Shown piece by piece: positions 1 to 8,474 of a DNA stretch of 39,378 bases. A program made the position numbers and the translations under genes. Source of the DNA: Archangium sp. (GTDB lineage Bacteria > Myxococcota > Myxococcia > Myxococcales > Myxococcaceae); contig JAEUJR010000860.1 of NCBI GenBank assembly GCA_016793585.1, forward strand, positions 1 through 39,378, written 5' to 3'. Position 1 is the first letter of the stretch. The number at the start of each line of letters is the position of its first letter. The notes beneath the pieces are model-generated. The model was not told the origin of the DNA. It ran no database searches and was given only the letters and a program-made list of their open reading frames with translations.

Positions 1-822
1 GGCGACCGCATCGTCTACCGCAAGCTGGCCTACGCCCTGTGGGCGGCCGTCATTCCGTACTGGCTCAACACGACGCTCAACGGCTACCGGCCGCTCTTCA
101 CCGCGCCCATTCACTCGCCCGTGTACTCGCTGCCCGAGTACGGCGCCGCCGCGCTGGTCGCGATTGCGATCTCGGTGCCACTCGCGCTCGGGTTCGGTGG
201 CGTCATGCGGTGGTCGCGGCACCTCGTCTCGCGCGTGCAGCCAGCGTGGCATGCCCTGATGACGATGCTGCTGGTCGGGGTGCTCGGGTTGACGCTTCAG
301 CACGTCGCGGGCATCGAGCTGCGGCACGTGCTCGGTGCGGGAGAAGAGCCGCTCCGGCTGGTGCTGCAGAACGATGCGCGGTTGGCGGTGTGGTGGGTGG
401 TGTTGCTGTTGCTGGTGACGAAGACGACGACGCTGGGGCTCACGCTCGGCGGTGGCGGGTCTGCGGGCCTGCTGTTCCCCTCCATGTTTCTCGGAGGCCT
501 CTCGGGCGCGTTCGTCGCGCAGGTGGTGACGCTGTCGGGGCTCGCCACGCTCGACCCCGCGCTCTTCGCCGTCGTCGGCATCGCCTCGTCGCTCACGGCC
601 GTCGTGGGCGTCCCCATCGCGGCCATCGCGCTCGTCTTCGAGGTCTTCGGGAAGGCCTATGGCCCGCCGACGATTCTGGCGTGCGGGCTCACCTTCATCG
701 TCACGGTGCGCTTTCGACACTGGGCGCGTGAAGAGGGGCCGTTGCGAGCACGCGCGCGGGTCTCGCGCTTCGTCGGCCGGCTCGGCCTCGGCGCTCCGCC
801 CTCCGACTCAGGGGGACGATGA
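1..822 (+). CDS. ClC-family chloride channel/antiporter, C-terminal part (5' end outside window)
   Basis: The reading frame is open from the first base, so the gene starts upstream; 273 residues are visible. ClC proteins move chloride, alone or in exchange for protons, across the inner membrane as homodimers. The best signature is the glycine-rich stretch near nt 448-495 (GGGGSAGLLFPSMFLGG), which corresponds to the GxFxP anion-selectivity loop at the start of helix N. The following hydrophobic segments, including one ending in SSLTAVVGVPIAAIALVFE, fit helices O to Q. After the membrane part there are only about 45 residues and no CBS pair, so this is the short bacterial form. The stop lies inside the end of the convergent antiporter gene (15-bp tail-to-tail overlap, 808-822). 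The family is clear; channel versus exchanger cannot be decided because the gating-glutamate region is outside the window. Confidence 0.85.
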   Translation, partial: GDRIVYRKLAYALWAAVIPYWLNTTLNGYRPLFTAPIHSPVYSLPEYGAAALVAIAISVPLALGFGGVMRWSRHLVSRVQPAWHALMTMLLVGVLGLTLQHVAGIELRHVLGAGEEPLRLVLQNDARLAVWWVVLLLLVTKTTTLGLTLGGGGSAGLLFPSMFLGGLSGAFVAQVVTLSGLATLDPALFAVVGIASSLTAVVGVPIAAIALVFEVFGKAYGPPTILACGLTFIVTVRFRHWAREEGPLRARARVSRFVGRLGLGAPPSDSGGR

Positions 823-1986
823 CTTCGCGAGCGTCGGCAGCGTCGGGGTCTCGAACTCGGGCGTCGGGGCGCGGAGCACGATGCCCGGCACGATGGTGTT
901 GACGACGGTGAAGACCAGCAGGGCGCCGAACAGCCGGGGCTCGAGCGCGAACTGCTCGAGCAGGATCTCGCCGATGACGATGGAGAAGACGAGGGTCGGC
1001 AGCACCGCGGTGCCGATGCGCGCGCCGGTGCGCCACGACTCGCCGAGCGCGAGCTTGCGATGGAGCGCCACGCGCGCCACCCGCGCTGGCAGCACCACCA
1101 CCAGCAACACGAGCCCGATGCCGAGGGCCTCGAGCGAGAAGAACTGCGCGGTGACGTGCAGGCCCGCCTTGAAGAAGTAGAAGGGAATGAAGAACGAGGC
1201 GAAGAGCTCGACGGCCCCGAGCAGGCGCTCCGAGCTCAGGGCAGGCAGCTCACGCCGCAGGCGCACCGCCGTGACGCCCACCACGAAAGCGCCGACCAGG
1301 TAGTACACCCCGAGCTCGCGGGTGATGAAGGCGGCGAGCAGGGCGACGATGACGAGAAACGAGAACTCCGTGTTGGGCGCGAAGGGCACGATGACCTTCA
1401 CGAACACCTTGAAGACCCAGGGGAGCACGGCCACCAGCGCGAAGAGCACGCCAGCCGAGACCGCGAGCCTTCCCGCGTCCTGGCTCTGAACCGTGAAGAA
1501 CAGCACGCCGAGCGCGACCAGCTCCGAGGCGATGGCCTTGGACTTCACCCAGAACCGCTCCTCCGGCGTCAGCCCGAAACCTCCGAGCGAGTCGAGGATG
1601 AACCCCGTCGACGGCGTGAAGAGCGCGAGCGCGTAGAGGAGCGCGGCCCGCGGCTCGAGCCCGAACGCGACGCCCGTCGCCACCGTGCCGGCCGAGAGCA
1701 TCATCAGCTGCACGGCGACGTGCTGAAACAGCACGCCCGCGCCCTTCTGAAGCTCTCGGAAGTCGACCTCGAGCCCTGCGAACAGGAACATCGCCACGAT
1801 GCCGAAGGTCGCCAGCACGGGCACCGTCGTGTCGGCGTGAAACCAGTGCACCGAGGCTGTCGCCGCCGCGCCCAACGCGAGGCAGGTGATGGCGCTGGGA
1901 AGGCGAAGCCGTTGCAGCACCCGGGGCACGACGAACAGCGCCACCACCACGAGGGCGTAGCGCAGCTCTGGCGAGAGGGTCTCCAT
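808..1986 (-). CDS. Kef/CPA2-type monovalent cation:proton antiporter
   Basis: This is a 392-residue, almost wholly hydrophobic protein with about 11-12 membrane segments, typical of the Na+/H+ exchanger domain of the CPA2 family. It exchanges Na+ or K+ for H+ across the inner membrane. Family signs are the LRLPSAITCLALG opening, FLFAGLEVDFRELQK in the early core, and the FTPSTGFILDSLGG region where the family's ion-binding segment lies. No C-terminal TrkA-N/RCK domain is present, unlike full KefB/KefC. I chose the ATG at 1986 (METLSPELRY). A start 54 nt earlier at 2040 (MLISKHSRS) is possible but would put a hydrophilic leader first and leave only 22 nt to the divergent trehalose gene. Neither start has a clear Shine-Dalgarno site. 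Cation specificity is not readable from the sequence. Confidence 0.85.
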   Translation of the reverse strand: METLSPELRYALVVVALFVVPRVLQRLRLPSAITCLALGAAATASVHWFHADTTVPVLATFGIVAMFLFAGLEVDFRELQKGAGVLFQHVAVQLMMLSAGTVATGVAFGLEPRAALLYALALFTPSTGFILDSLGGFGLTPEERFWVKSKAIASELVALGVLFFTVQSQDAGRLAVSAGVLFALVAVLPWVFKVFVKVIVPFAPNTEFSFLVIVALLAAFITRELGVYYLVGAFVVGVTAVRLRRELPALSSERLLGAVELFASFFIPFYFFKAGLHVTAQFFSLEALGIGLVLLVVVLPARVARVALHRKLALGESWRTGARIGTAVLPTLVFSIVIGEILLEQFALEPRLFGALLVFTVVNTIVPGIVLRAPTPEFETPTLPTLAKSSSP

Positions 1987-2037
1987 GCGGTGGTTCGAGC
2001 CGCCGTCTTTGCGGCTTCGTGAATGCTTTGATATCAA

Positions 2038-2057
2038 CATAATTTGCAGCTAGGGAG
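2038..2057 (+). promoter_or_regulatory. Candidate -10 element and ribosome binding site of the trehalose gene
   Basis: The divergent spacer is distinctly AT-richer than its surroundings. It holds CATAAT (2038-2043, five of six matches to the -10 consensus) and AGGGAG (2052-2057), five bases before the ATG at 2063. A start of transcription near 2050 would give a very short leader. No good -35 box is seen at the right distance, so the promoter is tentative while the ribosome binding site is convincing. A TTGATATCAA palindrome (2028-2037) overlaps the spacer. Confidence 0.4.
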
Positions 2058-2062
2058 CAGAA

Positions 2063-4243
2063 ATGCGGATCATCGTGGTCTCGAACCGGCTGCCCATCAC
2101 CGTGCGTCAGGGGTCGGCCGGACTGACGGTCGAGCGCAGCAGCGGCGGCCTGGCGACGGGCCTCAAGAGCGTTCACGAGCAGCAGGGCGGCCTGTGGGTG
2201 GGCTGGCCGGGCTTCGCGGGCCCGCCAGCGACCGAGCATCAGGAGTCACTGCACGCCAGGTACGCCGAGCTCGCAGTGGTGCCCGTCACCTTGTCGGCCC
2301 AAGAGGTCGAGCAGTTCTACGAGTCGACCTGCAACGGCGTCATCTGGCCGCTGTTCCACGGTTTCCCCGCGCAGCTGCCGCTCGAGATTCCCGACTTCGC
2401 GGCCTACGAGAGCGTCAACCGTCGCTTCGCCGACGCGGTCATCGAGGTGTGGCGGCCCGGCGACGTCATCTGGGTGCACGACTACCAGTTGATGCGGGTG
2501 CCGCGGCTCCTGCGCCAATCGCTCCCGGGCGCGAAGATCGGCTTCTTCCTGCACATTCCCTTTCCCGACTCCGACACGTTCAGAATCATGCCGTCGCGGG
2601 AGGCGCTGCTCGACGGTGTGCTGGCGGCCGATCTCATCGGCTTTCACACGGCGGCGTACGCGCGACACTTTGCCTCGGCGGCGCTGCACGTGCTGGGCGC
2701 CGAGGCCGGTGTCGACGGCGTCACCTTCGACGGGCACCGCTCGACGCTGGGCGTCTTCCCGATGGGCGTCGACGCGAGCGCCTTCGAGGCGATGTCGAAG
2801 TCGTCGCAGGTCGACGCGCACGTGGCCACCTTCTCGCCAGACCGCAACGTTCGCCTGCTCGTCGGCATCGACCGGCTCGACTACACGAAGGGCATTCCGC
2901 GCCGGTTGCTGGCGTACGAGCGCTTGCTCCACGAACACCCCGAGCTGCGGGGCCGGGTTCGGCTCGTGCAGGTCGCGGTGCCGTCGCGCACGCAGGTCGA
3001 CGCGTACGCCGAGTTCCGCAACACCGTCGACTCGCTGGTGGGGCGCATCAACGGCCGCTTCGGTACACCCAGCTGGGCTCCGGTTCACTACATCTACCGC
3101 AACCTGTCGGAGCCCGAGGTCGTCGCTCTCTATCGCGCCGCCGACGTGATGGTGGTGACGCCGATTCGTGACGGCATGAACCTGGTCGCGAAGGAGTTCG
3201 TCGCCTCGCGGCCCGACGGCAAAGCGGTGCTCGTGTTGAGCGAGTTCGCAGGTGCCGCAGCCGAGCTCGCCGAAGCCGTTCACGTGAACCCGTATGACGT
3301 CGACGGCCTGGCGAGGGCGTTGTTCCGCGCGCTCGAGATGGGCGACGAAGAGCGGGTCACCCGCATGACGACGCTGCGGCACCGGGTGATGACGTACGAC
3401 GTGGCCTGGTGGGCCAACACGTTCCTCTCGCGGCTGACCGCCGTCGCGCAGGCCGTGCCGCTCTCGCTGGCGACGACGCCGAAGAAGGCTCGAGACCTGA
3501 CGCTCGCGGCGCTCATCGAGGCGAAGTCGCTGGTGCTGCTGCTCGACTACGACGGCACGTTGGTGCCCATCACCTCGTTGCCCGACCTCGCCAGGCCTGA
3601 CGGGCAACTGCTGCAGCTGCTCGGCGGGCTCGCGGGCCGGCCGAACACCGAGGTGCACGTCGTGAGCGGTCGATCGCGTGACTCGCTCGACCGGTTTCTG
3701 GGTCATCTGCCCATCGCGCTCCACGCCGAGCACGGGTTCTGGTCGCGTGCGCGGGGAGGGGAGTGGCTGAGCCGCCACCGCATGGACGATGGCTGGCGCC
3801 CCAAAGCCCTCGAGGTGCTCGAAGACTTCGCGGCGCGTACCCCGGGCTCGCTCGTCGAAGAGAAGCGCTCGGGCCTCGCGTTCCACTATCGAATGGCAGA
3901 TCGCGAGTACGGCCCACGTCAGGCCAACGAGCTGAAGCTGCACCTCGCGTCGATGTTCTCGAACGCGCCCATCGAGGTGCTGGCGGGCGACAAGGTCGTC
4001 GAGCTGCGGCCCCACGACGCACACAAAGGGCAGGTGGTTCGCGAGGTGCTCTCCCACGCCCCGGCAGGAGCACTGGTCGCGGCGTTCGGTGACGACCGCA
4101 CCGACGAAGACCTCTTTCGGGCGCTCCCGGTCGGCGCGGTCGCCATTCACGTGGGCAGCGGGCCCAGCGTGGCGCCCGTGAGACTCGCAGGCGTCGGAGA
4201 TGTGCGGCTCCTGCTCGAGGGGCTGCTCCAGGGACAGGGCTGA
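2063..4243 (+). CDS. otsA-otsB fusion: Bifunctional trehalose-6-phosphate synthase / trehalose-6-phosphate phosphatase
   Basis: A 726-residue fusion makes trehalose in two steps in the cytoplasm: UDP-glucose plus glucose-6-phosphate give trehalose-6-phosphate, which is then dephosphorylated. Residues 1-465 are a GT20 synthase, with the NRLP motif and GG loop at the N-terminus, [28 protein letters not shown] (phosphate/UDP binding) and [10 protein letters not shown]. Residues 485-720 are a HAD phosphatase with DYDGTL at 495-500 (nucleophile Asp495, acid/base Asp497) and the metal-binding [10 protein letters not shown] at 676-685. Key residues of both halves look intact, so both activities are likely. 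The start is fixed by the AGGGAG site five bases upstream. Trehalose is a compatible solute and stress protectant. A MarR-type regulator follows 20 nt downstream on the same strand and may be co-transcribed. Confidence 0.95.
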   Translation: MRIIVVSNRLPITVRQGSAGLTVERSSGGLATGLKSVHEQQGGLWVGWPGFAGPPATEHQESLHARYAELAVVPVTLSAQEVEQFYESTCNGVIWPLFHGFPAQLPLEIPDFAAYESVNRRFADAVIEVWRPGDVIWVHDYQLMRVPRLLRQSLPGAKIGFFLHIPFPDSDTFRIMPSREALLDGVLAADLIGFHTAAYARHFASAALHVLGAEAGVDGVTFDGHRSTLGVFPMGVDASAFEAMSKSSQVDAHVATFSPDRNVRLLVGIDRLDYTKGIPRRLLAYERLLHEHPELRGRVRLVQVAVPSRTQVDAYAEFRNTVDSLVGRINGRFGTPSWAPVHYIYRNLSEPEVVALYRAADVMVVTPIRDGMNLVAKEFVASRPDGKAVLVLSEFAGAAAELAEAVHVNPYDVDGLARALFRALEMGDEERVTRMTTLRHRVMTYDVAWWANTFLSRLTAVAQAVPLSLATTPKKARDLTLAALIEAKSLVLLLDYDGTLVPITSLPDLARPDGQLLQLLGGLAGRPNTEVHVVSGRSRDSLDRFLGHLPIALHAEHGFWSRARGGEWLSRHRMDDGWRPKALEVLEDFAARTPGSLVEEKRSGLAFHYRMADREYGPRQANELKLHLASMFSNAPIEVLAGDKVVELRPHDAHKGQVVREVLSHAPAGALVAAFGDDRTDEDLFRALPVGAVAIHVGSGPSVAPVRLAGVGDVRLLLEGLLQGQG

Positions 4244-4263
4244 TTGCCCCAGTCTTCGCGCGG

Positions 4264-4761
4264 GTGAACTCCGACGAGTCCACGCTACGCTCTGGCGCCG
4301 TGCCTCCAGATACCGACGTTTCGTTGTCCCGAGGAGACGCCCTCGACATGCTCGCCGAGGTCTGGGCGCTCAACCACGCCATCGAGCGCGCCTCGACACG
4401 CATGGAGGCTCGCCTCGGCGTGACGGCGCAGCAGCGCCTGCTCATTCGCCTCGTCGGCCGCCACGGCTCTCTCACGGCCGGCGCGCTCGCGGCGTTGCTG
4501 TGCGTCGACGCCTCGACCGTGTCGACGTCGGTGAAGCGGCTCGAGAAGCGCAAGATGGTGCGGCGCCGAAAGGACCCGGCCGACGGGCGCAAGACGGTCA
4601 TCGAGCTGCTGCCCGCGGGGAAGGCGGTCGACCGCAAGGAGCAGGCCTCGGTCGAAGCAGCGCTCGAAGCACAGCTCGAGTCGACGCCGCCTGCCCGGGT
4701 CGCCGCGGTTCGCCAGTTCCTGCGTGAGCTCTGCGGCCGCGTCGACCGCGTCGCCGAGTGA
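4264..4761 (+). CDS. MarR-family transcriptional regulator
   Basis: This is a 165-residue cytoplasmic DNA-binding protein of MarR size. The central winged helix-turn-helix reads as a recognition helix region (ALAALLCVDASTVSTSVKRL) followed by a wing (RRRKDPADGRKTVIELLPAG) with the family's DxR motif as DGR. Flanking helices would form the dimer interface that usually also binds the ligand. Start candidates are GTG at 4264 and GTG at 4300 in the same frame; the first ~20 residues are low-complexity and unconserved in type, so the later start is plausible. It lies 20 nt after the trehalose gene and its stop is one base from the end of the convergent copper monooxygenase gene. Target genes and ligand are unknown. 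Confidence 0.85.
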   Translation: MNSDESTLRSGAVPPDTDVSLSRGDALDMLAEVWALNHAIERASTRMEARLGVTAQQRLLIRLVGRHGSLTAGALAALLCVDASTVSTSVKRLEKRKMVRRRKDPADGRKTVIELLPAGKAVDRKEQASVEAALEAQLESTPPARVAAVRQFLRELCGRVDRVAE

Positions 4762-4762
4762 G

Positions 4763-6055
4763 TCACTGCGCGAACGTCAGGTACGTCATGCACATCTCAT
4801 CGAAGCTGCTCTCGCCCCAGGCCACCGCGCGCGGCGTCTGCTGCACGCCCGCGACGAAGGGCTGGTTCGCCTGACCGTTGTCGTAGACGCAGGTGATGCG
4901 CAGCTTGTCTCCCTGCGCGAGCGTGACCGGCGTCTTCAGCGTGTAGTCGCGCTGCCAGTTGAAGTCCCACCGCGGGTTGTCGAGCACGCACGTCGTCGAG
5001 CCATCGGCCTTCACCACCTCGAGCTTCACCTGCGTCGCGAGCTGGTGCGCATGGCCCATGGCTCGGAAGATGGTCGCGTTGCGGAACGAGGCCGGCACCG
5101 GCACTTCGGTCACCTGAACGGAGTTCGTGTCACCCGCCGCGATGGCGAGGTTCGGCTTGAGCATGGGCAGAATCTGACCCTTGCGCAGCGTGTTCATGGG
5201 CACCGTCTCGAGCGCGAGCTTCGTCTCGTCGAATGGTGACACGGCCGGGTCGGCGAGCGCGTTGAGGTTGTAGTGGAGCTGCATGACGAGCCTGCTGCCC
5301 GCGGGCAGCACGAGCGCGGTGTCTGCCGGCATGCGAGACGGGTACTGGCCCGGCACCCACCCGGCGATCTGGTTGCGAACCGCGCCGGTGATGCCGACGC
5401 CGCCGGTCTGACACGCGTAGCCGGGCTTCGGGTCTTGCGCGTCGAGCGCCTCGAGCTGGCTGACCTGGTCGGGTGTGACGACGTACGCGACCACGTGATG
5501 CACGACGGCGAGGTTGCCGGGAATCACCTCGTAGCCCTTCACCATCACGTCGGTGGTGTTGGCGGGGTTCAGCACGAAGCACTGGTAGTTGTCGGTGTCG
5601 TTCATCTTGCGCACGTCGAAGCGCGCGCCGATGGAGAGCTCGATGTCGTGACGCACCACGGGCAGCTGCGGCGTGGGCGCGTGGCGGGCCTCGGCCGGGT
5701 CTCCCATCGGAGAGCCCTCGTCGACCCACGTCTTGAAGAGCCTCTTCTCGGCGTCGGTCAGGCGCGGGTCGTCGACGTACGAGTTGCACGAGGTGGCCGC
5801 GAAGAAGGGCGGCATGCGGTTGCCAGAGATGGCGCTCCACAACGTCGGGCCCAGCGCCGTCACCTGGTCGGGGGTGTCGAGCGCGAGCGGCGCGACCCCA
5901 CCCGCCGTGTGACACGTCTTGCACGAGCGCTCGACGAGTGGCTGCACGTCACGCAGGTACGAGGTGGTCTTCAGCGTCTCGGGCGGCGGCGACGTGACGT
6001 CGGGCCCGCAGGCCAGCCTCAGAAGGCAGAGAACGGTGACCAGACAGAAGCGCAT
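4763..6055 (-). CDS. Secreted cytochrome c / copper type II monooxygenase-like fusion protein
   Basis: A 430-residue exported protein. The N-terminus is a hydrophobic signal ending in LRLAC, a weak lipobox, so it may be a lipoprotein. Residues 35-110 resemble a small cytochrome c: CKTCH at 45-49 is a CxxCH heme site and MPPF follows at 81-84. Residues 135-430 match the two-domain fold of copper type II ascorbate-dependent monooxygenases (PHM/DBM type). His186-His187 and His261 (QLHYN) fit the CuH site; His335, His337 (MGHAHQL) and Met421 (EMCMTY) fit the CuM site. In that family a C-H bond is hydroxylated with O2 and two electrons; the fused heme domain could deliver electrons instead of ascorbate, which is inference. 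It is the last gene of a leftward run, 39 nt after the CBS gene. Substrate unknown. Confidence 0.8.
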   Translation of the reverse strand: MRFCLVTVLCLLRLACGPDVTSPPPETLKTTSYLRDVQPLVERSCKTCHTAGGVAPLALDTPDQVTALGPTLWSAISGNRMPPFFAATSCNSYVDDPRLTDAEKRLFKTWVDEGSPMGDPAEARHAPTPQLPVVRHDIELSIGARFDVRKMNDTDNYQCFVLNPANTTDVMVKGYEVIPGNLAVVHHVVAYVVTPDQVSQLEALDAQDPKPGYACQTGGVGITGAVRNQIAGWVPGQYPSRMPADTALVLPAGSRLVMQLHYNLNALADPAVSPFDETKLALETVPMNTLRKGQILPMLKPNLAIAAGDTNSVQVTEVPVPASFRNATIFRAMGHAHQLATQVKLEVVKADGSTTCVLDNPRWDFNWQRDYTLKTPVTLAQGDKLRITCVYDNGQANQPFVAGVQQTPRAVAWGESSFDEMCMTYLTFAQ

Positions 6056-6094
6056 GCCCTGCCAACCCGAGCGCCACCGGGAAGTTGCGGTCGG

Positions 6095-6496
6095 TCAATC
6101 ACGCGACGAGGTCGAACGATTGGCGAGCGCCTGCACCGCCAGCTCGACGAAGTCGGTCTCGGTGACCAACCCCACCAGCTTGCCGCCTTCGTCGACCACG
6201 GGCAGGCAGCTGATCTTGTGGTGCTTGAGCCGCTTCGCCGCGTCGGAGGCGGGCTCGTTGTCTCGCGCCGTCACCACCTGCGGCGTCATCACATCCGACA
6301 CCGAGCTCGTCACGTTGCCCTGGGCGAGCGCGCGCATGACGTCGAAGCTCGAGAGCACACCCACCACGCCTCCGCCGCCATCGACGACGGGCAGGTGATT
6401 GATGTGCGCGAGCCGCATCTCGTTGGCCGCCTGCTGCAGCGGCGCCTGTGCGGTGATGGTCAACACGTCGACTGACATCAGCTCGGAGACGACCAT
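6095..6496 (-). CDS. Stand-alone CBS-domain pair protein
   Basis: At 133 residues this protein is just two CBS repeats (about 1-60 and 68-128), which pack as a Bateman module and usually bind adenosine nucleotides such as AMP, ATP or SAM. Each repeat has the usual pattern: INHLPVVDGGGGVVGVLSS in the first, ISCLPVVDEGGKLVGLVTE in the second. No enzyme or channel domain is attached, so it would act through a partner or as a sensor. GAGGAGG lies about eight bases upstream of the ATG at 6496. It sits between an MFS transporter gene (60 nt upstream) and the copper monooxygenase gene (39 nt downstream), all leftward. Confidence 0.9.
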   Translation of the reverse strand: MVVSELMSVDVLTITAQAPLQQAANEMRLAHINHLPVVDGGGGVVGVLSSFDVMRALAQGNVTSSVSDVMTPQVVTARDNEPASDAAKRLKHHKISCLPVVDEGGKLVGLVTETDFVELAVQALANRSTSSRD

Positions 6497-6556
6497 CGTG
6501 TGAACCTCCTCGAGGGGCGCGCGGAACCTAACCTCAGCGCCGTCGTTCGACGACCG

Positions 6557-7708
6557 TCATCGGCGGCGACGCCACCCGAACAGCAGGGTCGAACCCATCG
6601 CACCCATCAGGGCGCTCGCGAAGAAGGCCGCACCCGGGCTCACCTGCTCCCACAACACGCCGAAGCCCAACCCCGCAGGAATCGCAGCGGCGCCCTTGAG
6701 GCCGTTGAGCACGCCGAACGTGCGGCCCTTCGACTCGGAGGAGGCGAGCGCGCCGACGAGGGCCTTCTGCACGGGCTCGGCGACGCCCTGCCAGGCGCCG
6801 GCCACGGCGGCGATGGCCCAGACGTGCCACGCCTGGGTCGACGCGCCGAAGCCCACCATCACCACCACGAAGAGCGCCCATGCCCCCTGCAGCAAGGTCG
6901 CGCGGTCGAACCGGTCGCCCATTCGCCCACCCAGCCACGCCCACGTCATCTTCGAGACGTGCAGCACCGTCCACAACACGGGCACCAACGCGGCGGGCGT
7001 GCCCAGCGCGGCGGCCCGCAACAACACGAAGCCGTCGGTGGCGACGCCGAGCGAGAAGACGGTGATGGGCACGAGCAGGGCGCGGAGCTCGGGCGGCAGC
7101 GGCGCCTTCGCCGCGCCCTTCGAGGCGACGGCGGCAGGCGTCTCGCGAATGAACAGCAGGCTCGCGACCGACAGCAGGCCCGGCACCAGCGCGACGAGGA
7201 AGACGAGGCGCAGGTCGAGCCCGAAGGCGAGCAAGCCGGCGCCGAGCAGCGGGCCGACGACGGCGCCCGCGTGGTCCATGGCCTGATGAAACCCGAACGC
7301 GCGCGCCGACTGCGACGGGTCGACGGCCTGCGCGAGCAGCGTGTCGCGCGGAGAGGTGCGAAGGCCCTTGCCGACGCGGTCGATGATGCGCAGCGAGAAG
7401 ACGTGCCACGGCGCGGTGGCGACCATCAGCACGGGCCGCGTGAGCGACGAGAGCGAGTAGCCGAGCAGCACGATGCCGCGCTTCTTCGGCAGGCGGTCAG
7501 ACCAGGCGCCGCTCAGGTACTTCAGGAGCGCGGCGGTTGCGTCGGCGAAGCCCTCGAGCAGGCCGAGAAACGCGGGCCCGGCCCCGATGGCGGGCAACAG
7601 CAGCGGCATCACCGAGAAGACGAGCTCGCTGCCGACGTCGGTGAAGAAGCTCGTCGCCGCCAGCGCCAGCACCGTGCGCGGCAACGCCGCTGGCTTGGCG
7701 TCACTCAC
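6557..7708 (-). CDS. MFS transporter
   Basis: A 383-residue membrane protein with about 11-12 hydrophobic segments. The loop between helices 2 and 3 (GAWSDRLPKKRGIVLLGY) is the classical MFS motif A, and the matching half-repeat loop is GGRMGDRFDRATLL. A conserved IIDRVGKGLRTSPRDTL stretch after helix 4 is typical of a bacterial MFS subgroup of unknown substrate. The GTG start at 7708 overlaps the TGA of the ferritin-like gene by four bases, so translation is probably coupled to it. That pairing hints at a metal or siderophore-related substrate, but nothing in the protein proves this. Confidence 0.85.
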   Translation of the reverse strand: MSDAKPAALPRTVLALAATSFFTDVGSELVFSVMPLLLPAIGAGPAFLGLLEGFADATAALLKYLSGAWSDRLPKKRGIVLLGYSLSSLTRPVLMVATAPWHVFSLRIIDRVGKGLRTSPRDTLLAQAVDPSQSARAFGFHQAMDHAGAVVGPLLGAGLLAFGLDLRLVFLVALVPGLLSVASLLFIRETPAAVASKGAAKAPLPPELRALLVPITVFSLGVATDGFVLLRAAALGTPAALVPVLWTVLHVSKMTWAWLGGRMGDRFDRATLLQGAWALFVVVMVGFGASTQAWHVWAIAAVAGAWQGVAEPVQKALVGALASSESKGRTFGVLNGLKGAAAIPAGLGFGVLWEQVSPGAAFFASALMGAMGSTLLFGWRRRR

Positions 7709-8274
7709 GCGTCGCGCTTCTTGTCCTTCTTCTTCTTCTTCTTGTCCTTCTTCTCCTGGTCTTCGTCGCCGTCGCGCACGTCGTCCTGGTCTTCTTCGTC
7801 TTCGTCGTGCTCGTGGGCGTGCTCGAAGTCGGGCTCGGAGACGGCGACGTCGCGCAGCATCTTGCGCACCTCGAGCCCGTGCATCTCTTCCTGGGCGATC
7901 TGGGTGCGGGCGAACTCCTCGAGGTAGACGCTGCGGTCTTCGACGACGTCGAGGAACTCGCGGTACAGGTCGAGGGCGTCACGCTCGTGCGAGAGCGACT
8001 CCTCGAGAATGTCCTTCACCGAGTGTTTGTACGACTCGGGAATCGAGGCGATGGTGAGGGTGGGGTGGCCGCCCAGGCCCGTGAGAATCTCGCCGGCCTG
8101 CTGGGCGTGCAGCAGCGACTCGCTCGCCTGCGCCTTCATGAACGCGACGATGGGAATGCGGTTCGGGCCCGCCACCATCAGCGAGTAGTGGGTGTACCGA
8201 ACGACCCCTGCGAGCTCGAACTCCATGATTCGCGACAGCAGCTTCTGGGCCTTCTTCACGTTCAGGTCACGCAT
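7705..8274 (-). CDS. Ferritin-like (bacterioferritin-type) protein with acidic-then-basic tail
   Basis: 189 residues. Residues 1-145 form a four-helix ferritin-like bundle. Likely metal ligands compared with E. coli bacterioferritin are Glu20, Glu97, Glu129 and His132 (AQEEMHGLE). The second-helix pair is Glu52/His56, four apart rather than three, and no Met follows it, so the ferroxidase centre may be altered and heme binding is doubtful. Residues 150-175 are strongly acidic with three His; residues 175-188 are almost all Lys (a KKDKKKKKKDKK run). The frame is open further upstream to 8520, but I chose the ATG at 8274 because GGGGAGGAG lies just before it and homology-like sequence begins there. 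The gene leads a leftward run and overlaps the MFS start by four bases. Iron storage or detoxification is the likely role. Confidence 0.8.
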   Translation of the reverse strand: MRDLNVKKAQKLLSRIMEFELAGVVRYTHYSLMVAGPNRIPIVAFMKAQASESLLHAQQAGEILTGLGGHPTLTIASIPESYKHSVKDILEESLSHERDALDLYREFLDVVEDRSVYLEEFARTQIAQEEMHGLEVRKMLRDVAVSEPDFEHAHEHDEDEEDQDDVRDGDEDQEKKDKKKKKKDKKRDA

Positions 8275-8398
8275 CGGCACGCAGCTCCTCCCCGGGTTCG
8301 GGCTGATCAGCGGGGCGCGGTGTACCACCAAGGTTCTCTCGAACCGCGAGCGATTCCGTCGCTGTGTGTCGTCTGCGGCACCTTTTCGCCATGAGCAG

Positions 8399-8426
8399 TT
8401 GACGCGGCGTGCCGAGACCGTATCAA
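8399..8426 (+). promoter_or_regulatory. Candidate sigma-70-type promoter for the ASH/vWA lipoprotein gene
   Basis: In the 200-bp divergent spacer, TTGACG (8399-8404) is followed after 16 bases by TATCAA (8421-8426), matching five and four of six consensus positions. Transcription would begin near 8433, about 40 bases before the ATG at 8475. The rest of the spacer (8275-8398) must hold the ferritin promoter; I see no clear iron-box palindrome in it. Confidence 0.4.
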
Positions 8427-8474
8427 TTGAGCCTTTCTGGCCGCTTTCTTCGAACCCTCGCTCTGGACCTCCCG

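Noticed and set aside
2246..4150. 634-residue antisense frame opposite the trehalose gene
   Set aside because: Composition is that of a complement shadow, and the sense strand has intact catalytic motifs throughout.
7715..7760. Repetitive TTCTTCTTC tract as a possible simple-sequence repeat or phase-variable element
   Set aside because: It encodes the Lys-rich tail of the ferritin-like protein and the units are imperfect, so coding use explains it.
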